A program made the position numbers and the translations under genes. Shown here in pieces: positions 18,851 through 27,321 of a stretch of DNA of 64,000 bases. Source of the DNA: Spirosoma rhododendri (lineage in GTDB: Bacteria; Bacteroidota; Bacteroidia; Cytophagales; Spirosomataceae); NCBI RefSeq assembly GCF_012849055.1, contig NZ_CP051677.1:434001-498000 (forward strand). Reading direction: 5' to 3'. Positions within the stretch are counted from its first letter, which is position 1, and every line of letters starts with the position of its first letter. The notes under the pieces were generated by a model. It did no database searches, was not told the origin of the DNA, and was given only the letters and a program-made list of their open reading frames with translations.

Positions 18851-19783
18851 TCAGGGCTTCTCCTGCCGCACCTGCTCGATCAGCGCAACGACTTCGGCGA
18901 TGCTCATCTCGAAAGTATCGGCAATGGTCTTCGCGTCCATTCCCAGTTTGAGGGCACCCTTGACAAACTTGCGACTCGCTTCTGCACGGCCCGCAATTTG
19001 TCCGGCAATTTGCCCCTCGATTCGCCCTTCCATCCGTAGTTGATCGGCTCCATTCATAACAGCTTCTTCAGTTTGTTTGGATACTGTACTAAACATAACC
19101 ACAATATCCGTCCCAGTCAAGTCAGTCGTTTCGAGCAGGTACAGAAACGTAGGCAAAACGACCGACATCAGCTCATCGTCGGCGAAGCCCTGCATCAGCC
19201 GCCGTATGTTCTGACGAACGTAGTCGGCAAACTGTTTGTCCTGCCGATGCTTCATCAACGCAGCCGATACGGTCAGGAACCGGCTCCGAAAAGCAAAGAT
19301 CTGTTCCTCGCTGAGCGTCGTCAGGTTTACCAGTACATAGTCAAACTCAGGAAAGAAGGGTCGCAGCAGCGCATTTTTCCCCGCCAGCGACGACGCGAAC
19401 GGCTGGTGCTGCCATATTTCCCGACCGTGATAAATAATTACCGGGATGATAGGCGTGAGTCTAACGCCCTGCTCAACATCCTGCTGCCAGCGATTGAGCA
19501 GATAGCGTAGCAGCTGCAAATGCGGGTGAGCCACCGTGTAGCTTTTGTGCTCCAGCAACAGTGCGATCTGAACCGGCGTTTCATCACTCAACACACAGTC
19601 GTAGACCAGGTCGGCAAAGTGCTCATTCAGTTCATCGTCTATGTACGAGTTAGTGGTCAGCACCAGCGAATCGAGCTGAATAGCCTGGCTCAGTTCAGGC
19701 GGAAACAGTGATTCGATCAGAGAAGCAACCACGTCCGGGTGGGAGAACGTGGCCTTGAATAGTTTGTCGTGCGGGTTGTTCAT
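18851..19783 (-). CDS. Rpn/YhgA-like recombination-promoting nuclease (PD-(D/E)XK)
   Basis: The 310-aa protein starts MNNPHDKLFKATFSHPDVVA. It carries the Rpn N-terminal signature: DKLFK, then a nuclease core with DLVYDCVLSDE, then ALLLEHKSY (D...E-x-K). The family was once annotated as putative transposase; characterised members cleave DNA and raise recombination. The C-terminal third has a short Gly-rich stretch (EGRIEGQIAGQIAGRAEA), typical for the family and prone to repeat-length change. Its ATG is 3 bp after the POT transporter stop, so the two probably share a transcript. No inverted repeats or target duplications are seen, so it is not an insertion sequence. Confidence 0.88.
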   Translation of the reverse strand: MNNPHDKLFKATFSHPDVVASLIESLFPPELSQAIQLDSLVLTTNSYIDDELNEHFADLVYDCVLSDETPVQIALLLEHKSYTVAHPHLQLLRYLLNRWQQDVEQGVRLTPIIPVIIYHGREIWQHQPFASSLAGKNALLRPFFPEFDYVLVNLTTLSEEQIFAFRSRFLTVSAALMKHRQDKQFADYVRQNIRRLMQGFADDELMSVVLPTFLYLLETTDLTGTDIVVMFSTVSKQTEEAVMNGADQLRMEGRIEGQIAGQIAGRAEASRKFVKGALKLGMDAKTIADTFEMSIAEVVALIEQVRQEKP

Positions 19784-19786
19784 TCG

Positions 19787-21283
19787 TTACTCAATACCCC
19801 CCATCCATTTTTTGAGTTTACCGGAGAAAAGCAGCAGCAGGAAACCGAAGCCCATGCTGAAATACACCACACTCAGGAACAGCTGCGGCATCTGAGCCAC
19901 GTTCTTCTCGTCGAAACCACCCGCAAACAGACCGGCAATCAGGTTACCCAGCGACGAACCGACAAACCACAGGCCCATCAGCTGACTGGCATACCGTTTG
20001 GGCGACAGCTTCGAGAACGAACTCAGCCCGACCGGACTCAGAAACAGTTCGGCAAGGGTAAAAAGCAGGTATGTCGAGCCGAGGTAAAGCGGTGAGGTCA
20101 TGCCACCGGCCACGACAATCTGCGCGGCAAATACCATCACGACGTAAGCCAGACCCAGCAGCAGCAGACTCGTTGCCATTTTAGCCGGTACCGAGTAGTT
20201 GATCTTCCGGTTGGCCAGATACACCCACAACGACGCGAGGACGGGCGAAAAAATTACGATAAAGGCTGGATTGAGGTTCTGAAACCAGCTCGACGGCATC
20301 TGCCAGCCAAACAGGCTCAGGCTCGTGTAGCGGTCAGCAAAAATTTGCAGCGACGATCCCTGCTGTTCGTTGCCAGCCCAATAAGCCGCCGACGCCAGGA
20401 AGAAGATGAACAGCACGACGACCCGCTTCTTCTCGACGCTGTCGAGTCCACCGGCCACCAGGATATACACGAAATAGCTAACGGCGATCAGCGAAATAAT
20501 GGCACCCATCGCCTTCGCCAGACCCTGCGCCGTCGACATGTCGAGAACGCCCGTCAGTTGCAGTACGACGAAGACCGCCACCAGTCCGACCAGAAAACCG
20601 AGCAACGATTTGTTACCACCCGATGTCGTGGCTTCGGCGATTTCCGCCTTGCGGGGCACATTGCCCAGGTGACTCAGGTGCTTCTGCCCCAGTGCCCGGA
20701 AGGTAATCAGGCCCAGCCCCATGCCGACCGCAGCCGCCCCGAAACCGTAATGCCAGCCCACTTTCTGGCCCAGGTACCCCACGATGGTGATACCCAGAAA
20801 CGAGCCGATATTGATCCCCATGTAGAAGATCGAAAAGGCGGCATCGCGACGCGCACCACCTTCGGGGTACAACTCGCCAACGAGTGTACTGATGTTGGGC
20901 TTAAGTAGTCCCGTGCCCAGCGCCACCACTGTCAGGCCCAGAAAGAACAGGGACTGCCCCGCCGGAAACGCCAGAATAATGTGGCCCAGCATGATGATGA
21001 TACCGCCGTACCAGATCGACTTACGCTGACCCAGCAGGTTATCGGCGATCCAGCCGCCGGGCAACGACAGCAGGTAGACTGATGCCGTGTAGATACCATA
21101 AATGGCCGCACCCTCAGCTTCGGTCAGACCCATTCCGCCCCGCACATTGTCGATCAGAAACAGCAGCAGGATGGCCCGCATCCCGTAATAACTGAACCGC
21201 TCCCACATCTCGGTGAAAAACAGTACGTAAAGGCCGGTGGGGTGGCCCGTCCGGGCAGGCGGTTGAGCAATCGTTGACTCCAT
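19787..21283 (-). CDS. POT/PTR-family proton-dependent peptide transporter
   Basis: The 498-aa protein has about 12-14 hydrophobic segments. The POT signature EMWERFSYYG (residues 25-34) carries the ExxER proton-coupling motif and the YYG tail. NISTLVGELYPEGGARRDAA, a PTR2-like motif, and FSIFYMGINIGSFLG follow. Relatives import di- and tripeptides with protons across the inner membrane. It is the first gene of a unit with the Rpn-like nuclease, and is divergent from the M23 peptidase (126-bp gap), a pairing that could link peptide release and uptake, though this is only inferred. Confidence 0.94.
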   Translation of the reverse strand: MESTIAQPPARTGHPTGLYVLFFTEMWERFSYYGMRAILLLFLIDNVRGGMGLTEAEGAAIYGIYTASVYLLSLPGGWIADNLLGQRKSIWYGGIIIMLGHIILAFPAGQSLFFLGLTVVALGTGLLKPNISTLVGELYPEGGARRDAAFSIFYMGINIGSFLGITIVGYLGQKVGWHYGFGAAAVGMGLGLITFRALGQKHLSHLGNVPRKAEIAEATTSGGNKSLLGFLVGLVAVFVVLQLTGVLDMSTAQGLAKAMGAIISLIAVSYFVYILVAGGLDSVEKKRVVVLFIFFLASAAYWAGNEQQGSSLQIFADRYTSLSLFGWQMPSSWFQNLNPAFIVIFSPVLASLWVYLANRKINYSVPAKMATSLLLLGLAYVVMVFAAQIVVAGGMTSPLYLGSTYLLFTLAELFLSPVGLSSFSKLSPKRYASQLMGLWFVGSSLGNLIAGLFAGGFDEKNVAQMPQLFLSVVYFSMGFGFLLLLFSGKLKKWMGGIE

Positions 21284-21409
21284 GTAGTTTGTCGCGATAG
21301 AAAAGGGCAGCCGAAGATAATTTGGCTTATTCAGGTAAAAAGGAACGGTAAAGATACCGACGTCGCGTCAATCCGGCAACTAACTTGCGGGCGTAACCAC
21401 GCTGCCGTT

Positions 21410-22093
21410 ATGCTGCTCCCGTTCGACTTCGCAACCGACCCCTACCTGATTCTGGACTTTTCGGCCACCAACCCCGACCTTGACCCAGCCAGACAGCCAC
21501 CGCTGAACCTGACCGATACAGCCGCATTTTCCGACTATGTATTCGGCAAATTACGCGCGGCCGGGGCACAGGTCGGGGTAGGTGGCTATAACGAACACCG
21601 GGTCATTTACCGCCGAAGCCCCCATTTTCAGCAGACAGCGCAGCCACCGTACGACGCCCCCCCGTACGACGGACCGCGCGAAGTTCACCTGGGCATCGAT
21701 CTATGGACCGACGCCGGAACGCCCGTTTTTGCCCCACTGGATGGTGTCGTTCACAGTTTTCAGGACAACGCCAACTTCGGCGACTACGGCCCCACGATCA
21801 TTCTGGAACACCAGTACGAGGGCAAGCCACTTTACAGTTTGTACGGCCACCTGACCCGCCCATCGCTCGACGGGCTGTACGACGGCAAACCGGTTCGGGC
21901 GGGTGACAAGATTGCTGAGATCGGACCCTACCCCGAAAACGGTGATTGGCCCCCGCACCTGCATTTTCAGCTGATGACCGATATGCTCGGCCGTCGGGGC
22001 GATTTCCCCGGCGTCTGTTCCCTCGCCGACCGCGCCTATTTCCTGTCGATCTGCCCCGACCCCAACCTACTGCTGCGTATTCCGGGGTTGTAA
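21410..22093 (+). CDS. M23-family metallopeptidase
   Basis: The 227-aa protein starts MLLPFDFATDPYLILDFSA. The M23 zinc motifs are present: EVHLGIDLW (HxxxD) and PPHLHFQLM (HxH). The core GTPVFAPLDGVVHSF is the lysostaphin-type beta-sheet. No clear signal peptide is seen, which differs from typical peptidoglycan hydrolases, so it may be cytoplasmic or exported another way. It is convergent with the serine hydrolase, 18 bp apart. Confidence 0.9.
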   Translation: MLLPFDFATDPYLILDFSATNPDLDPARQPPLNLTDTAAFSDYVFGKLRAAGAQVGVGGYNEHRVIYRRSPHFQQTAQPPYDAPPYDGPREVHLGIDLWTDAGTPVFAPLDGVVHSFQDNANFGDYGPTIILEHQYEGKPLYSLYGHLTRPSLDGLYDGKPVRAGDKIAEIGPYPENGDWPPHLHFQLMTDMLGRRGDFPGVCSLADRAYFLSICPDPNLLLRIPGL

Positions 22094-22111
22094 CAGGCGG
22101 TCGCCCGTTGC

Positions 22112-23620
22112 TCACGGTTTACGCTGAAACAGAAGCCCGTCGAACAGCAGCGTCTGAACAGTACCGGCGGGGCTGAGCGTAAACTGAGCCGTAGCTTTAC
22201 CAGTCCAGGTGTTGTCGTAACTACCCCGGAACGTATCGTATTGCCAGTGGGGCAGCGTGGCCGTCAGTACGTTGTTCAGGTTGAAGGCCAGCCGGTCACC
22301 GGTTACGGTTACCGTGGCTTCACCATAAAGCGGGCTGGTGTACGTACCGGCATAAGCCGGCAGGGGGAGCGTAGTTTTCGTATTGGCAACGCGCCGGGCT
22401 TCCAGGGCCTGCCCGGCCTCCCGGCTTTGCCGGGCCAGTCCATCGTACAGGTTTTTAAATTCGGTACTCCAGTCGCGATTACCCCCCAGGGCGAACCAGT
22501 CGAGCGTTTTGTAAAGCAACGCATGCCGCCCCTCGGCGTGGTCAAGATTGCCGAATACAAACACGCCCAGTTTCTCGTTGGGGAGCTGACCCGTGATGGC
22601 CGTCAACCCCGCCAGACTCCCCGTATGAAAGTTTACCTTGTGGCCCCGGTAGTCGTGCTGATACCAGCCCAGGCTGTACGTAAACCAGTTGGGTTTCAGC
22701 AGCTGCATGGTCGCGTACTCGTCGTCGGGTACCATGGTCTGCGGACGGAAGATTTCGGCCCAGGTAGCCGGTTTGAGCAGTCGGCCACCCGCGTACTTCC
22801 CGCTGTCGAGCATGCAGATAACCCATTTACCAATATCGTCGGCGGATGACCATACTGCCCCCGCCGACCCGATTTCGCTATCGGGGCCGTACGGAATTAC
22901 GCGAATGGTATCGTTGATACGAACGTGCGGACGCGTCAGATTATCGTCCCTGATATAGCCGCGCTTGGGCACTGTCCGGGTCATACCCAACGGCTGAAAA
23001 ATACGGGCCTGTATGGTCTCTGCCCAGGTTTGACCCGTCACCCGTTCGATGATCCGGCCGGCCGCTGAGTACATGGTATTCTGGTAGACGTAACCAGACC
23101 GGAACGAGTAACTGGGCCTGACCAGCACCATTCGCCGAAACATTTCACTGGCCGGAATATTCATGGCACTGGTAAAAAAATCGGTGCCGCCCACGCCCGT
23201 ATTATGCAGTAGTAAATCGCGGATGGTGACCTGCCGGGTGACGTACGGTTCGTAAAACTGTAGTTCCGGCAGGTACTGGTAGACAGGGTCGTCCCAGCGC
23301 AGTTTTCCGGCATCGACCAGCATACCCAGCAACGTGACGGTCATGGCTTTGGTCGTTGACGCACAGGCAAACAGCATCTGCGTATCGACGGGTCCGCCGT
23401 TGGCTGGAGCTGTCCCGGACAGTTCGCGGACGCCGTATCCTTTGGCAAACAGCACCCGTCCGTCTTTCACGACCGTAATTGCCAGGCCGGGTATATCCCA
23501 TTGTTGACGCACACGCTCGACGTACGTATCAAATTCCCGGATCTGTTTCGGGGAAATGGGCTTTTGCCCGACGGCACGAACCGTTATCAGCAGGAAGAGC
23601 AGGCAGTACAAACGCGTCAT
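22112..23620 (-). CDS. Class C beta-lactamase-like serine hydrolase with C-terminal DUF3471-like domain
   Basis: The ATG at 23620 gives MTRLYCLLFLLITVRAVGQ, a signal peptide (502 aa); the frame extends further upstream but overlaps the class A enzyme. Catalytic motifs are SxxK at Ser88 (CASTTKAMT), YxN in GYVYQNTMYSAAG, and HTG replacing KTG (NFHTGSLAGLTAI). Residues beyond about 400 form a small beta domain (YAGTYTSPLYGEATVTV) like DUF3471. Members are esterases, D-aminopeptidases or PBP-like proteins; the substrate is unknown. The start is 1 bp past the class A gene stop, so the two are cotranscribed. Confidence 0.92.
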   Translation of the reverse strand: MTRLYCLLFLLITVRAVGQKPISPKQIREFDTYVERVRQQWDIPGLAITVVKDGRVLFAKGYGVRELSGTAPANGGPVDTQMLFACASTTKAMTVTLLGMLVDAGKLRWDDPVYQYLPELQFYEPYVTRQVTIRDLLLHNTGVGGTDFFTSAMNIPASEMFRRMVLVRPSYSFRSGYVYQNTMYSAAGRIIERVTGQTWAETIQARIFQPLGMTRTVPKRGYIRDDNLTRPHVRINDTIRVIPYGPDSEIGSAGAVWSSADDIGKWVICMLDSGKYAGGRLLKPATWAEIFRPQTMVPDDEYATMQLLKPNWFTYSLGWYQHDYRGHKVNFHTGSLAGLTAITGQLPNEKLGVFVFGNLDHAEGRHALLYKTLDWFALGGNRDWSTEFKNLYDGLARQSREAGQALEARRVANTKTTLPLPAYAGTYTSPLYGEATVTVTGDRLAFNLNNVLTATLPHWQYDTFRGSYDNTWTGKATAQFTLSPAGTVQTLLFDGLLFQRKP

Positions 23621-23621
23621 A

Positions 23622-24677
23622 TCAGCGGGTAGCAGTGGGAGAAACAGGCGGCTGGTATAGAAAATAATCGTAGATACTACGGGCCAGCTGCGCGATAACC
23701 TGCTCGCGGTCAGCGGCCGGCTGCGTCGAATACCCCACAAACACCGCAATGGCGATATGACCCGCGTCGCCCGGCAGGGTAATGATCCCCACGTCGTCGG
23801 TGGCGGTTTCGTCGAGCGAGCCGGTTTTATGGGATACGACCGTACCGGGCGGCAGGTAGCCTTTCAGCCGGTTTGCCCCACCCCGACACCGGGCCATTAC
23901 GGCCAGCAACGTATCCCGGCTGGCGGGTTGCAGCGCCGTTCCCCGATAAATCTGCGCCAGCAAACTGACCATCGCGTCGGGTGTCGACCGGTCGCGCCGG
24001 TCTTTGTTGAACCGGGCAACGGCGGCTTTAGCCTGTTCAGCAGTTACGGCCTTGCCGAGTCGGTTGTAGAAGCCCGGTGTCCACTGGTCAGCCGGGGGTA
24101 AGGTGACGCCTTCCAGATCGGCCAGCAATTGAATAATCGACCGATCGACCGACATTCCGCGTATACCAAGCGCGTTGAGTCGTTGCTGTACAGCCACTGG
24201 CCCACCCGCCAGCCGCAGCAGTATGTCGGTTGCCGAGTTATCGCTGATGACCATCATCAGTTCGAGCAGATTCTGTACCGATAGCTGCACACCCGGTTTG
24301 GCAAACAGCACATCGAGCGTACCGCTGCCGGGGTGCAGGTCAGCAGCGTGCAGGTCGGTCATCGTCATCATCGACAGGTCACCCTGCTCGATGCGGTGGA
24401 GCAACTGGGCAGCAATGGCAACTTTAACGGTACTGGCCATCGGAAACGAATCGGTCGGATTCAGATGTACCTGCCGGCCGCTTTCGAGATGCAGTGCCGA
24501 TACACCCACCCGCCCCTTCGCCAGTCTGGCGATGCGGTCCATTTCCTGGCCGAGCCGCTGGGTAGCCACATCGACACCCTGCGCAACGGGTAGCGTCTGG
24601 GCCCAGCCTACCCCTGTAATGAACAGTCCTGCGGCAAGTAGTATGATGCGGCTAATCGCATTGGCAGCTGATTTCAT
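23622..24677 (-). CDS. Class A beta-lactamase
   Basis: The 351-aa protein has a signal peptide (MKSAANAISRIILLAAGLFI ... GWAQ). Active-site motifs are present: Ser82-Thr-Val-Lys85, SDN (VISDNSATDILLR) and KTG (VVSHKTGSLDETATD). It is longer than typical TEM-like enzymes (about 290), with a longer region around the omega loop and a C-terminal tail, as in Bacteroidota chromosomal class A enzymes. It is expected to hydrolyse beta-lactams in the periplasm; the spectrum cannot be read from sequence. It lies between the PLP lyase (6 bp) and the class C-like gene. Confidence 0.93.
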   Translation of the reverse strand: MKSAANAISRIILLAAGLFITGVGWAQTLPVAQGVDVATQRLGQEMDRIARLAKGRVGVSALHLESGRQVHLNPTDSFPMASTVKVAIAAQLLHRIEQGDLSMMTMTDLHAADLHPGSGTLDVLFAKPGVQLSVQNLLELMMVISDNSATDILLRLAGGPVAVQQRLNALGIRGMSVDRSIIQLLADLEGVTLPPADQWTPGFYNRLGKAVTAEQAKAAVARFNKDRRDRSTPDAMVSLLAQIYRGTALQPASRDTLLAVMARCRGGANRLKGYLPPGTVVSHKTGSLDETATDDVGIITLPGDAGHIAIAVFVGYSTQPAADREQVIAQLARSIYDYFLYQPPVSPTATR

Positions 24678-24683
24678 GGCGCG

Positions 24684-25895
24684 TCAGGCGGTCAGCAGTG
24701 CGTCGGCCGGTTCGGGGACTATCGCCAGTGCCTGCTCCAGATCAGCAATCAGATCGTCGACGTTTTCGATACCGACCGAGTAGCGGATCAGCCCTTCGGG
24801 GATGCCCAACTGCGCGCGTTGCTCCGATGTCAGTTCGACATGGCTGGTGGTACGCGGTGGTCCGGCCAGCGTACTGACCGACCCCAGACTGGCGGCCAGA
24901 TGCACGAACCGCAACGCAGGCAGAAACTGCTTTACGGCGTCGTACCCGGCTTTCAGCGAGAAGCTCATCATGCTACCGAAACCCGTCATTTGCGCGCACG
25001 CGATGGCGTGGCCGGGGTGGGTTTCCAGACCGGGGAAAAATACCGTTTCGACTTTTGGATGGTCGTTTAGATACCGGGCAATGCGCATCGCCGACGCGTT
25101 CTGTCGTTCGATACGCAGTTCGAGTGTTTTCATTCCCCGCGCAATCAGGTAAGCCGGTTCAGCCTGCAAGCTGGCCCCGTTGATCTCGCGGAAGCGAAAC
25201 ACCCGCTCGACCAGTTCTTTTTTACCGCAGAGCACCCCACCCATCGCGTCAGAGTGACCGCACAGAAATTTGGTAGCACTGTGGAGAACCAGATCAGCCC
25301 CCAGCCGGAGCGGGTTCTGGTTGATCGGCGTCGCAAACGTATTATCGACCACAACCACGGCCCCGACCCGGTGCGCAGCCGCAGCCAGCCGCTGAATATC
25401 AACGATCTTGAGCGTAGGGTTTGTGGGGGTTTCCAGATAGAGCAGGTCACAGCCTTTCGCTACTTCGGCTTCGATCTGCTCGTGGTTGGTGGTCTCGCAC
25501 AGCGTGACATTGACCTGATAGCCAGGCAAAAAATCGAGAAACAGCCGACTCGTGCCACCATACGTATCGTTGAGCGACACGACCCGTTTGCCCGGCCCTA
25601 GCAGCGCGAACAGTGTATTGCTGATGGCCCCCATACCCGTCGAAAACGACGTAGCGGCTTCAGCTCCTTCCAGCACACGGATTTTCTCCTCCAGCACCCG
25701 CACCGTCGGGTTGGTATTCCGGCTGTAGATATGCCCGTCTGCCCGGCCCGTCGCCACGGCGTGCCATTCGTCCAGATCGTGGTAGGCGTAGGTAACACTG
25801 TTGACAATGGGGGGCGTAGTAGCGCCGTCGGCGAAGGGTTCGGTTTCACCCGCCCATACCGAAGCGGTACCTTTCTGTGCGTGCTGTATATCCAT
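24684..25895 (-). CDS. Cys/Met-metabolism PLP-dependent enzyme (cystathionine gamma-synthase/lyase family)
   Basis: The protein has 403 aa from ATG 25895 (MDIQHAQKGTASVWAGE); a TTG four codons upstream is possible. Family motifs: IYSRNTNPTV, SFSTGMGAISNTLFALL, YLETPTNPT, and the PLP lysine in HSATKFLCGHSD. The C-terminal SLGSVSTLAGPPRTTSH is typical of transsulfuration enzymes. It could be cystathionine gamma-lyase, gamma-synthase or methionine gamma-lyase; these cannot be separated by eye. It is cytoplasmic and is the first gene of the three-gene minus-strand unit with the two beta-lactamase-fold enzymes. Confidence 0.9.
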   Translation of the reverse strand: MDIQHAQKGTASVWAGETEPFADGATTPPIVNSVTYAYHDLDEWHAVATGRADGHIYSRNTNPTVRVLEEKIRVLEGAEAATSFSTGMGAISNTLFALLGPGKRVVSLNDTYGGTSRLFLDFLPGYQVNVTLCETTNHEQIEAEVAKGCDLLYLETPTNPTLKIVDIQRLAAAAHRVGAVVVVDNTFATPINQNPLRLGADLVLHSATKFLCGHSDAMGGVLCGKKELVERVFRFREINGASLQAEPAYLIARGMKTLELRIERQNASAMRIARYLNDHPKVETVFFPGLETHPGHAIACAQMTGFGSMMSFSLKAGYDAVKQFLPALRFVHLAASLGSVSTLAGPPRTTSHVELTSEQRAQLGIPEGLIRYSVGIENVDDLIADLEQALAIVPEPADALLTA

Positions 25896-26143
25896 AAAAT
25901 TCGGCAACTTAACTTATCTGCCGAACAAAATACGGACAAAAGATATATTGACCGCCACAATTTTGTTACAGCAAGTAAATTGGTAGCAACGCGACAACGA
26001 TCTACTCAATTTTTGAAAGTAACCCTGGTGGTACCTGATTACCTGATAGCCGCGATTACTTCCGATTCATCGGCCACGCCCCACTAAGCGACTGTGTGTT
26101 TCAAGATCTCGAATGTTTCTGTGTCTCGTAGACAGCATATCGA
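25896..26143. other. Divergent intergenic region between the PLP lyase and the GbsR-type regulator
   Basis: The gap between the two ATGs is 309 bp (25896-26204), of which the last 61 bp hold the palindrome and promoter described separately. This part is AT-rich. On the minus strand TATCTTTTG (near 25940) loosely matches a -7 box for the lyase. No riboswitch fold, small gene or repeat was recognised. Confidence 0.5.
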
Positions 26144-26191
26144 AGTCTCATTTTAAAGTTTCAAAATATTTTGAAACTTTAAAATGAGACT
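26144..26191. promoter_or_regulatory. 48-nt perfect palindrome, probable operator of the GbsR-type regulator
   Basis: Every base from 26144 to 26191 pairs with its mirror; there is no loop and symmetry breaks at 26143/26192. The core is TTTCAAAATATTTTGAAA, flanked by inverted AGTCTCATTTTAAAG and CTTTAAAATGAGACT. It ends 13 bp before the ATG and contains the candidate -33 TTTG (26170-26173), so a bound dimer would block the promoter. Autorepression is the simplest reading. Confidence 0.88.
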
Positions 26192-26200
26192 GTACATTTG
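26170..26200 (+). promoter_or_regulatory. Bacteroidota-type promoter (TTTG - 19 bp - TACATTTG)
   Basis: TTTG at 26170-26173 and TACATTTG at 26193-26200 match the -33/-7 consensus (TTTG, TAnnTTTG) with 19-bp spacing. Transcription would start about 5-7 bp beyond the -7 box, at or next to the ATG at 26205, predicting a leaderless or near-leaderless mRNA. Confidence 0.7.
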
Positions 26201-26204
26201 ACGC

Positions 26205-26705
26205 ATGACGTTTGAGGAAGCAAAAGATACATTTATCCACACCTGGGGTACCCTGGCGACACAATGGGGCATCAGCCGGTCGATGGCGCAGCTTCACGCC
26301 CTGCTGCTCATCGCGCCCGAACCACTGAGTACGGAAAGTATCATGGAGCAGCTTCAGATTTCGCGGGGCAACGCCAGCATGACCCTACGCGACCTGATGG
26401 ATTGGGGGCTGATTTTCAAGCAGCTCAAACCCGGCGAACGAAAGGAATTTTTCTGGGCGGAGAAAGACATCTGGAAAGTGGCCCGACAGGTAGCTAAAGA
26501 ACGACGTCGCCGGGAAATCACGCCCGTTGTCGAGGTGTTGAATGAGTTGAAGAACATCTCCACCGATACACCGGAAGCGCAGGAATTTCAACGGGTAATG
26601 ACTGGACTTAGCAACGTCGTTGGTTTTGCCGACAGTACGCTGAACGCGGTAATCAAAGCCGAAGAAAACTGGCTTATGAGTCAGTTCATCAAAGTATTCC
26701 GATAA
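26205..26705 (+). CDS. GbsR/MarR-family transcriptional regulator
   Basis: The 166-aa protein starts MTFEEAKDTFIHTWGTLATQ. A winged helix-turn-helix spans about 30-95: MAQLHALLLIAPEPLSTESI, MEQLQISRGNASMTLRDLMD, WGLIFKQLKPGERKEFFWAE. The C-terminal helices would form the dimer interface. GbsR-type proteins repress genes for osmoprotectant or membrane functions in other bacteria; the ligand here is unknown. A perfect palindrome overlaps its promoter, and a partial copy of that site precedes the next gene, so it probably controls itself and the downstream membrane protein. Confidence 0.9.
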   Translation: MTFEEAKDTFIHTWGTLATQWGISRSMAQLHALLLIAPEPLSTESIMEQLQISRGNASMTLRDLMDWGLIFKQLKPGERKEFFWAEKDIWKVARQVAKERRRREITPVVEVLNELKNISTDTPEAQEFQRVMTGLSNVVGFADSTLNAVIKAEENWLMSQFIKVFR

Positions 26706-26721
26706 TTTTTTTGATTCTATA

Positions 26722-26747
26722 TTTCAATTATTTCTGAAACTTTAAAA
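26722..26747. promoter_or_regulatory. Second operator-like site (TTTCAA-N8-GAAACTTTAAAA)
   Basis: TTTCAA at 26722 and GAAACTTTAAAA ending 26747 match the same positions of the big palindrome (26159-26184) with identical 8-bp spacing; only the centre differs. It overlaps TATATTTC (26718-26725), a near -7 box, and ends 2 bp before the membrane-protein ATG. Control by the upstream GbsR-type regulator is inferred. Confidence 0.65.
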
Positions 26748-26749
26748 CT

Positions 26750-27250
26750 ATGAAAAACTTTATTTCATTATCGGAAGAGCAACAATGTATTTATTGTGCC
26801 TGGGTATTTGCTCCAATTGTAGCTCTTGCTTTGAGTCTCGCAGCAGGTCTTGCAGCTATACTACTTTTGCCCCTCCTGCTGACAGTAGGCTATTATGTAT
26901 TCTTTAGACAGTATTCGTCAGCCAGGCATCCTGCCTGGTGTTTCCTTACGTTGCCGCTAACGGTGTACATATGGCTGAGATGGGGACTCGATGATAGTGT
27001 CTTGCCTGTCGTACTTGCCTATTACGTTAGTCAGCTGATCAATTCATTTACTATTCCGCTCATTTTCAAGGAAGATTACACAGATACATATATTGGCTGG
27101 CTGGTCGCACACACGGCAGCGCTGCTTGTCTGGCTTGTGCTTCACGCCCTACTTCGCCCACATGACAATTTTTTTGCCTATACGATTATCGAGTTGATCG
27201 CGCAGAGTCTGAGTGGTTTTTTCTTGTTTGGCAGATATACTGTCAACTAA
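26750..27250 (+). CDS. Small integral membrane protein, unknown family, AT-rich
   Basis: The 166-aa protein starts MKNFISLSEEQQCIYCAWVF. About four to five hydrophobic segments are visible (near 15-45, 60-75, 80-105, 110-135, 140-160). No catalytic motif or known family was recognised. It is clearly more AT-rich than its neighbours (frequent TTA, ATT, TAT codons), suggesting later acquisition. It lies 44 bp after the GbsR-type gene with an operator-like site in the gap, so it is the likely target of that regulator. A terminator follows. Confidence 0.78.
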   Translation: MKNFISLSEEQQCIYCAWVFAPIVALALSLAAGLAAILLLPLLLTVGYYVFFRQYSSARHPAWCFLTLPLTVYIWLRWGLDDSVLPVVLAYYVSQLINSFTIPLIFKEDYTDTYIGWLVAHTAALLVWLVLHALLRPHDNFFAYTIIELIAQSLSGFFLFGRYTVN

Positions 27251-27293
27251 TTAACACATTCATTATTAAACCAGTAATACACTAAATAGCAGA

Positions 27294-27320
27294 CCTAAAC
27301 GGCTTCAAAAACCGTTTAGG
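27294..27320. terminator. Hairpin terminator between convergent genes
   Basis: CCTAAACGG (27294-27302) pairs with CCGTTTAGG (27312-27320) around a CTTCAAAAA loop, followed by TTTACTTT. It separates the membrane-protein gene (+) from the VOC gene (-), whose stop codon starts 2 bp beyond the stem. Confidence 0.75.
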
Positions 27321-27321
27321 T

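Noticed and set aside
18851..19783. Insertion sequence (the Rpn family is often labelled transposase)
   Set aside because: No terminal inverted repeats or target duplications, and the gene sits 3 bp from its neighbour in an apparent operon.
25896..26143. SAM-type riboswitch before the PLP lyase
   Set aside because: The leader is AT-rich and shows no conserved multi-stem core; a lyase in sulfur metabolism alone is not evidence.
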